Origin: Kosakonia sp. BYX6
Lineage (GTDB): Bacteria > Pseudomonadota > Gammaproteobacteria > Enterobacterales > Enterobacteriaceae
Length of the DNA stretch: 64,000 nucleotides
NCBI RefSeq assembly: GCF_038449125.1
Contig: NZ_CP151800.1
Span: 4,312,406-4,376,405, forward strand
Direction of reading: 5' to 3'
In this document: piece by piece, positions 28,901-39,526 of the stretch
Numbering within the stretch: the stretch's first letter is position 1
Layout of the letters: every line of letters starts with the position of its first letter
Position numbers and translations under genes: made by a program
The notes under the pieces: generated by a model
What the model saw: the letters and a program-made list of their open reading frames with translations, nothing else
Database searches by the model: none
What the model was told of the DNA's origin: nothing

Positions 28901-29587
28901 ATGACTGTGTTGCGTGTGGAAAATGTCAGCAAGACCTTTGTCCTGCATCATCAAAACGGCGTGCGCCTGCCGGTGCTGCGCGAAACATCGCTTACTGTCG
29001 CGGCCGGTGAATGTGTGGTGCTGCATGGGCACTCCGGCAGTGGAAAATCGACGCTGCTGCGATCGCTGTACGCCAACTATTTGCCCGACGCCGGGCATAT
29101 TCATGTCAAACATGGCGAAGAGTGGGTGGATCTGGTCAGCGCCCCGGCACGTAAAGTGCTTGAAGTGCGCCGCCACACCATCGGCTGGGTGAGCCAGTTT
29201 TTACGCGTGATTCCGCGCGTGAGCGCACTTGATGTGGTGATGCAGCCGTTGCTGGAAAAAGGCGTTCCCCGCGAAGCGTGCGCCGAGCGCGCGGGCAACC
29301 TGCTTACCCGGCTGAATGTGCCGGAACGCTTGTGGCACCTCGCGCCCGCGACCTTTTCCGGCGGCGAACAGCAGCGCGTCAACATCGCGCGCGGCTTTAT
29401 CAACGAGTACCCGATTTTACTGCTTGATGAACCCACCGCCTCGCTGGACGAAAAAAACAGCGCCGCCGTCGTTGAACTGATCGCGCAGGCCAAAGCGCGC
29501 GGCGCAGCGATTGTCGGCATCTTTCACGATGGCAGCGTGCGCGAGCATGTCGCCGACCGACTCTATCCAATGGGTAGCAACGCATGA
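28901..29587 (+). CDS. phnL: C-P lyase ATPase PhnL
   Basis: 228 aa from ATG 28901 (a TTG three bases earlier is less likely), with GGAG upstream. ABC-type ATPase with [17 protein letters not shown] and ILLLDEP. Works with PhnG, PhnH and PhnI in the first step of phosphonate activation; it joins PhnK on the core complex. Overlaps phnM by 4 bp. Confidence 0.95.
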   Translation: MTVLRVENVSKTFVLHHQNGVRLPVLRETSLTVAAGECVVLHGHSGSGKSTLLRSLYANYLPDAGHIHVKHGEEWVDLVSAPARKVLEVRRHTIGWVSQFLRVIPRVSALDVVMQPLLEKGVPREACAERAGNLLTRLNVPERLWHLAPATFSGGEQQRVNIARGFINEYPILLLDEPTASLDEKNSAAVVELIAQAKARGAAIVGIFHDGSVREHVADRLYPMGSNA

Positions 29588-30720
29588 TTATCAATAATGT
29601 AAAACTGATCCTCGAAAACGAGGTGATGAGAGGCTCGCTGGAGATGCGCGACGGCATCATTCGCGCTTTCGCGGAAACCCAGAGCAGCCAACCTGGCGCG
29701 CACGATGGTGACGGCGGCTGGCTGATGCCGGGGCTTATCGAGTTGCATACCGATAACCTGGATAAATTTTTCACCCCGCGCCCGAAAGTGGACTGGCCAG
29801 CGCACTCCGCCATGAGCAGCCACGACGCGCTGATGGTCGCCAGCGGCATTACCACCGTGCTCGACGCGGTGGCCATTGGTGATGTGCGCGACGGCGGCGA
29901 TCGGCTGGAAAATCTGGAGAAGATGATCAATGCCGTGGAAGCGTCGCAAAAACGCGGGCTGAACCGCGCCGAGCATCGTTTGCATCTGCGCTGCGAATTG
30001 CCACACCACACCACCTTGCCGCTGTTTGAAAAATTGGTCGGCCGCGATCCGGTGGCGCTGGTGTCAGTCATGGATCACTCGCCCGGTCAGCGCCAGTACG
30101 CCAGTTACGAAAAATATCGCGACTATTACCAGGGTAAATACCATCTCACGGACGAACAAATGGATCTGTTTGAGCAGGAGCAACTGGCGCTGGCCGCTGA
30201 GTGGTCGCAGCCCAACCGATTAGCGATTGCCGCCATTTGCGCGCAGCGCAATTTGCCGCTCGCCAGCCACGATGACGCAACACGCGAACATGTGGTGGAA
30301 TCCCACCAGCTTGGCAGCGTGATCGCCGAATTTCCTACCACGTTCGCAGCAGCGGAAGCGTCTCGCGAACATGGCTTGCGCGTGTTGATGGGCGCGCCAA
30401 ATATCGTGCGTGGCGGTTCCCATTCCGGCAACGTGGCGGCACATGAACTGGCGCAATGCGGCATGCTGGATATTTTGTCCTCCGATTATTACCCCGCCAG
30501 CTTGCTGGATGCGGCGTTTCGCATTGCGGTAAACGAAGAAAATGCGTTCACCTTGCCGCAGGCCATTCATCTGGTGACCAAAAACCCGGCGCAGGCATTG
30601 AAGCTGGATGATCGCGGGGTGATTGGCGAAGGGAAACGCGCGGATCTGGTGCTGGTACACCACAAAGGGGATCACGTGCATATTGACCACGTCTGGCGCG
30701 AGGGGAAAAGGGTGTTCTGA
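29584..30720 (+). CDS. phnM: RPnTP diphosphohydrolase PhnM
   Basis: 378 aa amidohydrolase-fold enzyme that removes pyrophosphate from ribose-1-phosphonate-5-triphosphate, giving the PhnJ substrate. Metal-site motifs are visible: [10 protein letters not shown] (replaces the HxH pattern), [11 protein letters not shown] and SHDDAT. Last base overlaps the phnN ATG. Confidence 0.95.
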   Translation: MIINNVKLILENEVMRGSLEMRDGIIRAFAETQSSQPGAHDGDGGWLMPGLIELHTDNLDKFFTPRPKVDWPAHSAMSSHDALMVASGITTVLDAVAIGDVRDGGDRLENLEKMINAVEASQKRGLNRAEHRLHLRCELPHHTTLPLFEKLVGRDPVALVSVMDHSPGQRQYASYEKYRDYYQGKYHLTDEQMDLFEQEQLALAAEWSQPNRLAIAAICAQRNLPLASHDDATREHVVESHQLGSVIAEFPTTFAAAEASREHGLRVLMGAPNIVRGGSHSGNVAAHELAQCGMLDILSSDYYPASLLDAAFRIAVNEENAFTLPQAIHLVTKNPAQALKLDDRGVIGEGKRADLVLVHHKGDHVHIDHVWREGKRVF

Positions 30721-31268
30721 TGGGCAAGCTTGTCTGGTTAATGGGGCCTTCCGGCGCGGGAAAAGATACCTTACTCACCGCGCTGCGCCAGCGGGAACAG
30801 CCGCAACTGCTGGTGGCGCACCGCTACATCACGCGCCCGGCCAGTCACGGTCACGAAAACCACATCGCGCTGAGTGTTAAGGAGTTTTTCACTCGCGACG
30901 CGCAGCACCTTTTTGCCTTGAGCTGGCATGCCAACGATCTCTACTACGGTATTGGTGCGGAGATCGATCTCTGGCTGCATGCCGGTTTTGATGTGGTGGT
31001 GAACGGTTCGCGCGGGCATTTGCCGCAGGCCCAGGCGCAGTATGGCGATATGCTGCTGCCAGTCTATTTGCAGGTGTCGGCGGAGATTTTGCGAAAGCGT
31101 CTGGAAAAACGCGGGCGCGAGAACGCTGCGGAAATCGCCGCGCGGCTGGAAAGGGCGGCGCGTTACACCCCCGGCGGCTGCCTGACGCTGAACAACGATG
31201 GAAGTTTGCTACAGTCAGTTGATGGATTGATCACGCTAATACGTGCCCAGCAAGGGAAAAGTGCGTAA
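30720..31268 (+). CDS. phnN: Ribose 1,5-bisphosphokinase PhnN
   Basis: 182 aa. Guanylate-kinase-like fold with P-loop [11 protein letters not shown] near residue 10. Converts ribose 1,5-bisphosphate to PRPP at the end of the C-P lyase pathway. In E. coli phnO (aminoalkylphosphonate acetyltransferase) follows; here only 60 bp separate phnN from phnP and phnO is absent. Confidence 0.94.
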   Translation: MGKLVWLMGPSGAGKDTLLTALRQREQPQLLVAHRYITRPASHGHENHIALSVKEFFTRDAQHLFALSWHANDLYYGIGAEIDLWLHAGFDVVVNGSRGHLPQAQAQYGDMLLPVYLQVSAEILRKRLEKRGRENAAEIAARLERAARYTPGGCLTLNNDGSLLQSVDGLITLIRAQQGKSA

Positions 31269-31328
31269 TGACGTCGGCGCGCCAACGCAGCGCCGGTTAC
31301 GTTGACTCAACCGTTATAGCGAGGCGTT

Positions 31329-32087
31329 ATGAGCCTGACAATTACCCTGACCGGCACCGGTGGCGCGCAATTAGTGCCGGTATTTGGCTGTGATTGCGCC
31401 GCGTGTCGCCGTGCCCGCCTGAACGAAACACACCGCCGCCGCCCTTGTAGCGGCGTCGTGCAGTTTAACGACGCGGTGACATTGCTGGACGCCGGCATGC
31501 CCGATGTGATGGATCGTTTCCCGGCTGGCCAATTCCAGCAATTTCTGCTCACGCATTACCATATGGATCATGTGCAGGGCCTGTTTCCGTTACGGTGGGG
31601 CGTGGGCGAAAAAATCCCGGTTTATGGCCCGCCGGACGAGCAAGGCTGCGACGATCTGTTTAAACACCCTGGCCTGCTGGATTTTAGCCATACGGTCGAA
31701 CCGTTTGTGGTGTTCGATTTGCAAGGACTGCAAGTCACGCCGCTGCCGCTTAATCACTCGAAATTGACCTTCGGTTATCTGCTTGAATCGGCGCACAGCC
31801 GGGTGGCGTGGCTCACCGATACCGCCGGGCTGCCCGATAAGACATTGAAATTTCTCCTCAACAATCATCCGCAATTGATCGTCATTGATTGCAGTTATGC
31901 CCCTCATCCAGAAAGTCCGAAAAATCATAACGATTTGAACGCCGTCATCGCCCTGAATGCGGTGATTGGCTGCCCGCGTGTGATCCTAACCCATATCAGT
32001 CATGTCTTTGATCAATGGATGATGAAAAACCCGCTGCCGACGGGGTTTGAAGCAGGTTATGATGGCATGCGGATTGTGCTGGATTAG
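31329..32087 (+). CDS. phnP: Phosphoribosyl cyclic phosphodiesterase PhnP
   Basis: 252 aa metallo-beta-lactamase-fold enzyme with the [12 protein letters not shown] motif (HxHxDH) near residue 76, plus an N-terminal zinc-binding Cys set ([10 protein letters not shown]). It opens 5-phosphoribosyl 1,2-cyclic phosphate made by PhnJ to ribose 1,5-bisphosphate. Last gene of the operon; an imperfect terminator follows. Confidence 0.95.
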   Translation: MSLTITLTGTGGAQLVPVFGCDCAACRRARLNETHRRRPCSGVVQFNDAVTLLDAGMPDVMDRFPAGQFQQFLLTHYHMDHVQGLFPLRWGVGEKIPVYGPPDEQGCDDLFKHPGLLDFSHTVEPFVVFDLQGLQVTPLPLNHSKLTFGYLLESAHSRVAWLTDTAGLPDKTLKFLLNNHPQLIVIDCSYAPHPESPKNHNDLNAVIALNAVIGCPRVILTHISHVFDQWMMKNPLPTGFEAGYDGMRIVLD

Positions 32088-32108
32088 ACCGCACATTATG
32101 GATATATT

Positions 32109-32140
32109 CGTCCCAATTTCCCGGCGGAATCGGGACGTTT
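32109..32140 (+). terminator. Probable terminator of the phn operon
   Basis: CGTCCC / GGGACG outer stem with an inner TCC / GGA pairing and a CGGC loop, followed by TTT. Interrupted stem and short T-run, so moderate strength. Confidence 0.6.
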
Positions 32141-32281
32141 AGCAGCCTGTAATGAGGTCGTTTGAAGGAAAAAGCGGACAGACTCGCACCGAAGGGTTGC
32201 GCACAACGCAACTGGGCCTTAATACCCGCGTGTGGCAATAATTGATGGGCTCAACGCGGCATTGAAGAGTATTGACTTGCC

Positions 32282-32617
32282 ATGAATGTGCTTTTTATTT
32301 GTAGCCGAAACCAATGGCGCAGCCCCACTGCTGAGCATGTGTTTCGTCGCTACCCTGGGCTTAATGCCCGCTCCGCTGGCACACAACGCCAGGCGAGAAA
32401 AACCGTCTCGCCGGCCATTATTTCCTGGGCAGATGTTATCTGCGTGATGGAAGAAGAACACAAAATCCGGATTCTGGCCGACTATAGCCGTCTGGTGCAG
32501 CATAAACGGATATATGTGCTGAATATCCCAAACCATTATCAATTTATGGACCCGCAGCTGATTGCGTTGCTGGAAGATGTCGTTCCGGCTCAGCTTGGGC
32601 TGCGAGTCCCGGCATAA
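32282..32617 (+). CDS. Low-molecular-weight protein tyrosine phosphatase-like protein
   Basis: 111 aa. Begins directly with the P-loop CSRNQWRSP (Cys7, Arg13; the CX5RS pattern of LMW-PTPs). A DP motif near the C-terminus (FMDPQ) fits the general-acid Asp. Shorter than classical LMW-PTPs (about 150 aa), matching a compact family often annotated as LMW phosphotyrosine phosphatase or as a protein of unknown function. Monocistronic and convergent with the UshA-like gene. Substrate unknown. Confidence 0.8.
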   Translation: MNVLFICSRNQWRSPTAEHVFRRYPGLNARSAGTQRQARKTVSPAIISWADVICVMEEEHKIRILADYSRLVQHKRIYVLNIPNHYQFMDPQLIALLEDVVPAQLGLRVPA

Positions 32618-32647
32618 CCGCGTTACACCCTTTTCATCCCGCCGGGC

Positions 32648-34111
32648 TTACTTAATAAATTGCACGCGCGGCGCGGGTGATGTCAGTTGAGGATGTTTCG
32701 TTACGTATGCCGTTAATAATGTCGACATGGGCACATCATAACGATCGCGAATGTTTATTTCGCGAATCCCATAATCGCTGACCTGCTCGTTGCAGGCCAC
32801 TCGGTAAGTTTTGTCCAGATCCAGCGGTTCCCCCTTAACCAAAATCGCCGTCATCCGCGAACCTGCCGGTTTTGCGAAATCCACCGTAAATGTCATGCCG
32901 CTCACGTGCGCGTAAGCCCCCGAAATAATATTTTGCTGCACATAATTGTGCTCAATAAAATCTTTGATTTGCTTACCGCTCATTTCACGGGTGACCAACG
33001 GCAGGCGAAACGGCAGCGCATTGAGTACTTGCCCGTAAGTCACCTGCCCCGCCTGAATGCTGTCGCGCAGAAACGCGCCGACGGTAAACGCCACATCCGC
33101 TTTCGCGTATTCACGCTCGGCATCGGCAACAAGAGAACCCAGATTGGTCTGCCCGGAGCGCACATGCTCGCGTTCGCCATCCAGGGTGAAAGGCAGCGTC
33201 ATCACCACCTGGTTAAGCATATCGGCGTTTTCGGCTTGCGCCTGATCGATGCAGGCCTGCGTTTCCTTATCAGTCGCGATGGCGCTTAACGCCTTTTTAT
33301 CAAGCAGTTGCTCGCTCCAGGCAACGATTTTCTTATCTTTCAGCGTTAACGTCAGATGCCCAAGAAAATCGCCATATTGCCCGGCATTGACCATCACCGT
33401 GTTGCCCTGCTGTTTCCCCCCTTTCACCGCGATGTGATCGTGTCCGTCCACCAGCACATCAATCTCCGGCACGGCAGCCACCAGTTTGGAAATGTTGACC
33501 TCCGGGTCAACCTTCCCCAGGTGCGCCAACACAATAATCAGGTCGGTTTTATCTTTAATGCGTGACACCGCGTCGCGAACGGCTTTTATCGGATCGCTGA
33601 CCGAAAAACCGGCCAGTTTGCTCTCGGTGGTCGCCACCATGGCGTTGAGCGGCGAGACGCCAATAATGCCAATATTCAAACCAGCCACTTTTTTGATAAT
33701 AAAAGGCTCAAACGCGAGTTTGTCTTTGAACCAAATATTGGCGGAGATAAACGGGAAATTCGCTTTCTCGCCCAAAGAAACAATTTCCTGGCCGCCAAAA
33801 ATAAAATCTGCGTTGCCGGGTGTAAATGCGTCATAGCCCATTGTATTCATGGCGCGTAAATTGGGCTCCCCCATTGCCAGGTCGGTGACCGGCATTCCGC
33901 TGACCGCATCGCCAACATCCACAAACAACACATTCTGCGATGTATTACGCATTGCTTTAACGTAAGCGCTTATTTTTCCGTAACCGATGCCCTCTTCGCT
34001 CATTCCGCGCCCGTGCGTATCGCCGGTGTGGATCAGCGATAATTTCACCTCGCTGGCCTGTAACGAGAACACGCTAAATAACAGAGGAAGTATTATTAGC
34101 CCTCTTTTCAT
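32648..34111 (-). CDS. UshA-like periplasmic metallophosphatase/5'-nucleotidase family, catalytic dyad lost
   Basis: 487 aa with a signal peptide (to about residue 20, LQA|SE). N-terminal calcineurin-like domain: metal ligands Asp31 and His33 (GDTHG), Asp68 (VGDAVSG), Asn100, His in VLAHLG and His in DGHDH. C-terminal substrate-binding domain of the 5'-nucleotidase type (from ~310; NLGSLVADA, LPF, VSGMTFTVD). The usual GNHEFD motif reads GNADFI here, so the positions of the catalytic His and Asp dyad of E. coli UshA (His117/Asp120) are Ala101 and Ile104. It may be an inactive, binding-only or altered-specificity member. Separated by a terminator from the upstream kinase gene. Confidence 0.82.
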   Translation of the reverse strand: MKRGLIILPLLFSVFSLQASEVKLSLIHTGDTHGRGMSEEGIGYGKISAYVKAMRNTSQNVLFVDVGDAVSGMPVTDLAMGEPNLRAMNTMGYDAFTPGNADFIFGGQEIVSLGEKANFPFISANIWFKDKLAFEPFIIKKVAGLNIGIIGVSPLNAMVATTESKLAGFSVSDPIKAVRDAVSRIKDKTDLIIVLAHLGKVDPEVNISKLVAAVPEIDVLVDGHDHIAVKGGKQQGNTVMVNAGQYGDFLGHLTLTLKDKKIVAWSEQLLDKKALSAIATDKETQACIDQAQAENADMLNQVVMTLPFTLDGEREHVRSGQTNLGSLVADAEREYAKADVAFTVGAFLRDSIQAGQVTYGQVLNALPFRLPLVTREMSGKQIKDFIEHNYVQQNIISGAYAHVSGMTFTVDFAKPAGSRMTAILVKGEPLDLDKTYRVACNEQVSDYGIREINIRDRYDVPMSTLLTAYVTKHPQLTSPAPRVQFIK

Positions 34112-34143
34112 TCTATTTTCCTTTTGATGTTGACGATCCCTAA

Positions 34144-34204
34144 AAACAAAAAAACCTGAAACTCACAAACGGGATGAAATAATCCCGCGTGGGTTTCAGG
34201 TTTA
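34144..34204 (-). terminator. Strong terminator after the hybrid kinase gene
   Basis: AAACCTGAAAC.CAC pairs with GTG.GTTTCAGGTTT around an inner CGGGAT / ATCCCG stem. On the minus strand a T-rich tract follows. It ends kinase transcription before the UshA-like gene. Confidence 0.8.
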
Positions 34205-34271
34205 GCCGTTATTGAGTCACTATCCTGACGGCAAACAATTTATCGGGCGCGACTCACCAGAGCAAGCGACT

Positions 34272-36836
34272 TTATGCCGCGATACGCCGCAGCGCCTGCG
34301 CAAGTTGTAAACGCGTAAACGGTTTGCGCAACAGTTCGACATCCGGCAATGCCGGGTTATGCGCCGGGCGCAGATCCTGCCCGCTAATCAGCAGTAACGG
34401 CAAATGCGGGTAGTGCTGCCGCGCAACGTTAATCACCTCCGCGCCGCTTAACCCCCCCGGCAGCATCAAATCGCTTATCAGAGCGCCAATCGCCGGCGAC
34501 GCGCCAAGCATTTGTAATGCCTGCTCGCCGCTTTCGGCTTCCAGCGTCAGGTAACCCAGTTCATGAAGCTGCTCGCACAAGGTCTGGCGCACATCGGCTT
34601 CATCTTCCAGTACCAGAATCAACGTGTCGCGGCGATCGTCGCCCTGCGCAATATCCGGCTCGTCGGCGTTCGCCACCGCCACCGCCGCGCGCGGCAGTTG
34701 TAAACGCACCGTGGTTCCCTGGCCTGGCGCGCTTTCGATTTCGACCCGCCCGCCGGACTGGCGCACAAAGCCGTAAACCATCGACAAGCCCAACCCGCTG
34801 CCGCTGCCGGTCTGTTTGGTGGTAAAGAACGGTTCAAACACCTGCGCTTTCACTTCTTGCGACATGCCGCAGCCATGATCGATAACCTCCAGCGCCACCA
34901 TATCCTGCTTGCGCCCGTCGCTGCGGGTGACGCGCTGGTTCCAGGTGCGCACTTTGATCACGCCGCTTTGCCCGTCCATCGCATCGCGGGCGTTCATCAC
35001 CAGGTTGATGATGGCGTTTTCCAGTTGCCCGACATCAATCCACGCCGGCCACGCCGGATGCTGGGCTTCGATTTCCAGCGCCAGCGTCGCGGGCAAAGAA
35101 TGGCGCATCAGTTCCCCCAGGTTTTCCAGCAGTGCCTGCATTTCCACCGCGTGCGGGTGCAGCGATTGCTTGCGGGAAAAAGCCAGCAGCCGCTGCGTGA
35201 GCATTGCGCCGCGTTCGGCGGCTTTCAACGCGCGCGAAATACGCGCCGCATCGGGCGAATCCGTCGACACCAGTTCCAGGCTGCCGATAATCACCGCCAG
35301 CAGGTTATTAAAATCGTGCGCCAGCCCGCCGGTCAATTGGCCGACCGCTTTCATCTTCTGGCTGTGCAGCAGCGCCTCTTCCAGCCCTTTGCGCTCGGTA
35401 CGATCCAGCACCACATTGACCATGCCGCGCCCCGGCACCGGGCTGAAACGCAGTTCGATGGTGCGGTTGTCGGCGAGTCGCAACTCCTGGGTTTTGGGGA
35501 TTGGCCGCGCGAGGTTTTCCTGCACATGGGTGGGTAAATCGTTCACCCGTTGCAACAGCGTTTGGTAATGCTGCCCGCGTTGCAGCGCGTCGGCGCTCAG
35601 CCCGAGCAACAGCGGGTATTGCGGGTTCCACACCACCAGGCAGCCCTGGTAATCGAACAACGCAAAGCCGTCGCGCATCGCATGAAAGGTGGTTTCCAGT
35701 TGCGTACTTTTCTCTTTCAAAAGTTTGGACGTGTGCTCCAGCGAAGCGGTATTACGGGCGAAAACGTTGAAGGCGCGCGCCAGTTCGCCCAGTTCATCAC
35801 GCCGTTGCAGCGCTGGCACCGACACATCCTGCTCGCCGTGCGCCAGCCGTGACATGGCGCGGGAAATGGCGGTGAGATTGGAGCCAAGATTGCGGTAGAT
35901 ATACCAGCCTGCAAAGCCCGTAATGATCAGCGCCAGCAGAGCGAAAAGGCTGATAAAGGCAATGATCGAGCGCATCTCCTGGTGGCTTTGCGCGGTGCGC
36001 TGATCCGAGGCCTGCGCCACTTCGGCAACATACTGATTAATGTCGCTGTTGAGCAGCGCCACCAGCGCTTTGATATGAAACATCGACCAGCTAATGGCTA
36101 AATCGCTCTCTTCAAGCTGGCGCGACAGCGGCTCCAGTTTGCGCAATTCGGCGCTGAAATCCGGCAGGATAAACGCCACCACCGGGCTATCCGCACGGAT
36201 CGGTAATGGCGCCATGATCGCGGTGAGTTGCGCAATGGTAGCGCGCGGCGAAGGGGTTTGAATGGCGGCGATAATCAACCTATCCATCTCTTCCAGTAAG
36301 CGCGAATCGGGAATGTTGCTGCCGTCGCGCGCGTTGATGCCCTGCAAATGGCGCAAATAACTTTGGTTCTGGTACAGCGAACTGAGCAGCGCATTACGCT
36401 CCAGATGGCGGCGCTGCCCGCGTTGCAACATCTGCGTGACGCTTTGCTGCAACGCCTGGCTGCGACGGGTAATTTGCTCGACTAATTGCGGCTCCAGTTG
36501 CGCCAACGGCGCACGCGCCAGTTGGCTCAGCGAGTGTTGCAGCGCGCTTTGCGTCGCTTTCAGGCGGTCGGCTTCGCCTTTGTACTCCAGCGCGCCCACG
36601 ACCTGCGACAAACGCACCGCCGCCGTGGCAACGCTCGCGGTGTCGCGCGCCAGATTCATGCTGCTGGTCATATCATCCAGCGTTTGCTGCTGCACTTGTT
36701 CCTGAATCCGGCTGGCATGGCGAAAACCCAGCACCGCCACGCCGCAGACCATCAATGTCACCGCCACCACCAGCAAATTAAAAAACAGCAAACGCCCACG
36801 GGCGCTGGTGAAAAACGGGTTTGTGCGGTTGCGCAT
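34272..36836 (-). CDS. Membrane hybrid sensor histidine kinase (HAMP-PAS-HisKA-HATPase-REC)
   Basis: 854 aa from ATG 36836 (MRNRTNPFF, AGGAG upstream); the frame stays open further upstream but that part has no domain character. TM1 ~12-35, a long helical periplasmic region (~36-300), TM2 (~305-325), HAMP (~326-380), PAS (~395-490), HisKA with GLAHDFNN (phospho-acceptor His507), HATPase with N, G1 and G2 boxes (NLVMNARDAM, IDHGCGMS, GSGSGLGLSMV), and a C-terminal receiver with Asp789. No output domain or HPt, so a separate response regulator is expected. Divergent from the sugar ABC operon, whose inducer it might sense. The OmpR-type regulator at 45680 is the nearest candidate partner (inference). 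Confidence 0.9.
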   Translation of the reverse strand: MRNRTNPFFTSARGRLLFFNLLVVAVTLMVCGVAVLGFRHASRIQEQVQQQTLDDMTSSMNLARDTASVATAAVRLSQVVGALEYKGEADRLKATQSALQHSLSQLARAPLAQLEPQLVEQITRRSQALQQSVTQMLQRGQRRHLERNALLSSLYQNQSYLRHLQGINARDGSNIPDSRLLEEMDRLIIAAIQTPSPRATIAQLTAIMAPLPIRADSPVVAFILPDFSAELRKLEPLSRQLEESDLAISWSMFHIKALVALLNSDINQYVAEVAQASDQRTAQSHQEMRSIIAFISLFALLALIITGFAGWYIYRNLGSNLTAISRAMSRLAHGEQDVSVPALQRRDELGELARAFNVFARNTASLEHTSKLLKEKSTQLETTFHAMRDGFALFDYQGCLVVWNPQYPLLLGLSADALQRGQHYQTLLQRVNDLPTHVQENLARPIPKTQELRLADNRTIELRFSPVPGRGMVNVVLDRTERKGLEEALLHSQKMKAVGQLTGGLAHDFNNLLAVIIGSLELVSTDSPDAARISRALKAAERGAMLTQRLLAFSRKQSLHPHAVEMQALLENLGELMRHSLPATLALEIEAQHPAWPAWIDVGQLENAIINLVMNARDAMDGQSGVIKVRTWNQRVTRSDGRKQDMVALEVIDHGCGMSQEVKAQVFEPFFTTKQTGSGSGLGLSMVYGFVRQSGGRVEIESAPGQGTTVRLQLPRAAVAVANADEPDIAQGDDRRDTLILVLEDEADVRQTLCEQLHELGYLTLEAESGEQALQMLGASPAIGALISDLMLPGGLSGAEVINVARQHYPHLPLLLISGQDLRPAHNPALPDVELLRKPFTRLQLAQALRRIAA

Positions 36837-36959
36837 AGAGGCTCCTGAGCAGGCAAACAGTTGCGTTGCGTCACTATGACAAATATGAACAGCTTCTGAC
36901 ATTTTGCATTTACCGGGGTGTGATGAAGTGCGGATATCGAGAATCAAGGGAGCTTCGTC

Positions 36960-38483
36960 ATGAGCAACATGCCCGTTCTGGAGATGCGCAACATTGCCAA
37001 AGCCTTTGGCAAGTTTTACGCGCTCAAAGGGGTGGATCTGACGGTCTGGCCTGGCGAGATCCACGCGTTAATGGGGGAAAACGGCGCCGGGAAAAGCACG
37101 CTGATGAAGATCCTCGCGGGCGCTTACGGCGCCACCAGCGGCGAGATCCTGATCGACGGCCAGCCGTATGCCATCAAAAGCCCGAAAGATGCGCTGGCGG
37201 CGGGGATCACCTTGATCTATCAGGAGATGCAGCTCGCGCCCAACTTAACCGTGGCGGAAAACATTTTTCTTGGCAGTGAAATCGCCCGCGGCGGGCTGGT
37301 GCAACGCAAAGAGATGGCCGCACAGGCGCAAGCGGTGATCGACCGTCTCGGCGCCAACTTTAGCGCCACCGACCGGGTGATGAAGCTGACCATCGCCGAA
37401 CAGCAGCAGGTGGAAATCGCCCGCGCCCTGCACCGCAACAGCCGCATTCTGGTGATGGACGAACCCACCGCCGCCCTCTCTTCGCGCGAAACACACCGTT
37501 TGTTTGAACTGATCATGCGCCTGCGCGATGAAGGCATGGCGATTATCTATATCAGCCACCGTATGGCCGAAGTGTATGAACTTTCGGATCGCGTCAGCGT
37601 GCTGCGCGACGGGCAATACGTCGGCAGCCTGACGCGCGACAAACTCAACGCTTCCGAACTGGTGCGCATGATGGTCGGACGGCCACTAAGCGATCTGTTT
37701 AATAAAGAGCGCGATATTCCGCTCGGCGACCCGCGTTTGAGCATTCATCACCTGACCGATGGCGAAAAAATCCAGCCGATCAGTTTGCAGGTGCGATCCG
37801 GGGAAATTGTCGGTCTCGCCGGGCTGGTGGGCGCGGGGCGATCGGAACTGGCGCAACTGATCTTCGGTGTGCGCAAAGCCACCGGCGGCATGATCGAAGT
37901 CGACGGCGAACCGGTGGTGATCCACTCGCCGCGCACCGCCATTGATTTGGGTATCGGTTTTTTGACGGAAAACCGCAAAGAGCAAGGGCTGTTCCTCGAA
38001 CTGGCGGCGCAGGAGAACATCACCATGGCGACGCTGGAGCGTGATGCCGCCTGGGGGATGCTGGATCGTAAAAAGGCGCAGACCATTTCCGATGACGCCA
38101 TCAAATTACTCAATATTCGCGTGCCGCACGCACAGGTGCGGGCGGGCGGGTTGTCCGGCGGCAACCAACAAAAGCTGCTGATCTCCCGCTGGGTGGCGAT
38201 TGGCCCGCGCATCTTGATCCTCGATGAGCCAACGCGCGGCGTGGATGTCGGCGCGAAAAGCGAAATCTACCGCATCATGAACCAGATGGCGCGCCAGGGC
38301 GTGGCGATCTTGATGATCTCCAGCGAACTGCCGGAAGTGGTCGGCATGAGCGATCGCGTGTATGTGATGCGCGAAGGCAGCATTGCCGGGGAACTGCACC
38401 ACGGCGACATCACCCAGGAAAACATCATGACGCTGGCGACCGGCGTCGACGAATCCCATCACCAGGCGGTACACCATGACTGA
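36960..38483 (+). CDS. Sugar ABC transporter ATPase, RbsA/AlsA type
   Basis: 507 aa with two tandem ABC ATPase domains. Domain 1 has GENGAGKST, a [10 protein letters not shown] signature replacing LSGGQ, and LVMDEPTA. Domain 2 has a degenerate P-loop GLVGAGRSE, signature LSGGNQQK and [13 protein letters not shown]. This is the standard pattern of carbohydrate-uptake CUT2 ATPases. First gene of the sugar operon; overlaps the permease gene by 8 bp. Confidence 0.95.
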   Translation: MSNMPVLEMRNIAKAFGKFYALKGVDLTVWPGEIHALMGENGAGKSTLMKILAGAYGATSGEILIDGQPYAIKSPKDALAAGITLIYQEMQLAPNLTVAENIFLGSEIARGGLVQRKEMAAQAQAVIDRLGANFSATDRVMKLTIAEQQQVEIARALHRNSRILVMDEPTAALSSRETHRLFELIMRLRDEGMAIIYISHRMAEVYELSDRVSVLRDGQYVGSLTRDKLNASELVRMMVGRPLSDLFNKERDIPLGDPRLSIHHLTDGEKIQPISLQVRSGEIVGLAGLVGAGRSELAQLIFGVRKATGGMIEVDGEPVVIHSPRTAIDLGIGFLTENRKEQGLFLELAAQENITMATLERDAAWGMLDRKKAQTISDDAIKLLNIRVPHAQVRAGGLSGGNQQKLLISRWVAIGPRILILDEPTRGVDVGAKSEIYRIMNQMARQGVAILMISSELPEVVGMSDRVYVMREGSIAGELHHGDITQENIMTLATGVDESHHQAVHHD

Positions 38484-39486
38484 ATCGAAAGAGCACGCAG
38501 CCACCACGCCGCAGCAGGAGGCGAAATCCGCATCCGCCAAAAAATTGCTGATGGGCGATTTGATGCAAACAGTCGGCATTTTGCCGATTCTGATCCTGAT
38601 CGTCGCGGTTTTTGGCTTTATCACGCCGAACTTCTTCACCGAAAGCAACCTGCTGAATATTACCCGCCAGGCCTCGATCAACATCGTGCTGGCGGCCGGC
38701 ATGACTTTCATCATTTTGACCGGCGGGATTGATCTGTCGGTGGGCTCGATTCTCGGCACCACGGCGGTGGCGGCCATGGTGGTGTCGCTGATCCCGGAAT
38801 TCGCCCTGCTGTCGGTCCCGGCGGCATTGATGCTCGGCTTACTGCTCGGGCTGTTTAACGGCGCGCTGGTCGCGTTCGCCGGGCTACCACCGTTTATTGT
38901 CACCCTCGGCACCTATACGGCGCTGCGCGGCGCGGCCTATTTACTGGCCGATGGCACCACGGTGATCAACTCGGACATCAGCTTCGAGTGGGTCGGCAAT
39001 AACTATCTTGGCCCGGTGCCGTGGCTGGTGGTGATTGCGCTGGCGGTGATTGTGCTGTGCTGGTTTATTCTGCGCCGCACCACGCTGGGCGTTCATATCT
39101 ACGCCGTCGGCGGCAACATGCAGGCAGCGCGGCTGACCGGCATCAAAGTGTGGCTGGTGTTGCTGTTCGTTTACGGCATGAGCGGCCTACTCTCAGGCCT
39201 TGGCGGGGTGATGAGCGCCTCGCGCCTTTATAGCGCGAACGGCAACCTCGGCATGGGCTACGAGCTGGACGCCATTGCGGCGGTGATCCTCGGCGGTACC
39301 AGTTTTGTCGGCGGCATCGGCACCATCACCGGCACGCTGGTTGGCGCGTTGATCATCGCCACCTTAAACAACGGCATGACGCTGATGGGCGTCTCCTATT
39401 TCTGGCAATTGGTGATCAAAGGGGCGGTGATCATCATAGCGGTGCTGATCGACAAATACCGTACCCGGCATCATCAGGCAGCATAA
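38476..39486 (+). CDS. Sugar ABC transporter permease, RbsC type
   Basis: 336 aa with about nine or ten hydrophobic segments. Contains [21 protein letters not shown] and the EAA-like loop [18 protein letters not shown] characteristic of CUT2 permeases (RbsC, AlsC). Has a 30-40 aa soluble N-terminus rich in Ala and Gln. Operates with the flanking ATPase and binding protein. Confidence 0.95.
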   Translation: MTESKEHAATTPQQEAKSASAKKLLMGDLMQTVGILPILILIVAVFGFITPNFFTESNLLNITRQASINIVLAAGMTFIILTGGIDLSVGSILGTTAVAAMVVSLIPEFALLSVPAALMLGLLLGLFNGALVAFAGLPPFIVTLGTYTALRGAAYLLADGTTVINSDISFEWVGNNYLGPVPWLVVIALAVIVLCWFILRRTTLGVHIYAVGGNMQAARLTGIKVWLVLLFVYGMSGLLSGLGGVMSASRLYSANGNLGMGYELDAIAAVILGGTSFVGGIGTITGTLVGALIIATLNNGMTLMGVSYFWQLVIKGAVIIIAVLIDKYRTRHHQAA

Positions 39487-39526
39487 CAATACCCTACAAA
39501 ACAGTAACATAAGCGAGGATTACAGC

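Noticed and set aside
36837-37064. Longer N-terminus of the hybrid kinase
   Set aside because: The extension overlaps the start of the divergent ABC ATPase gene and has no domain character; ATG 36836 has a good ribosome site.
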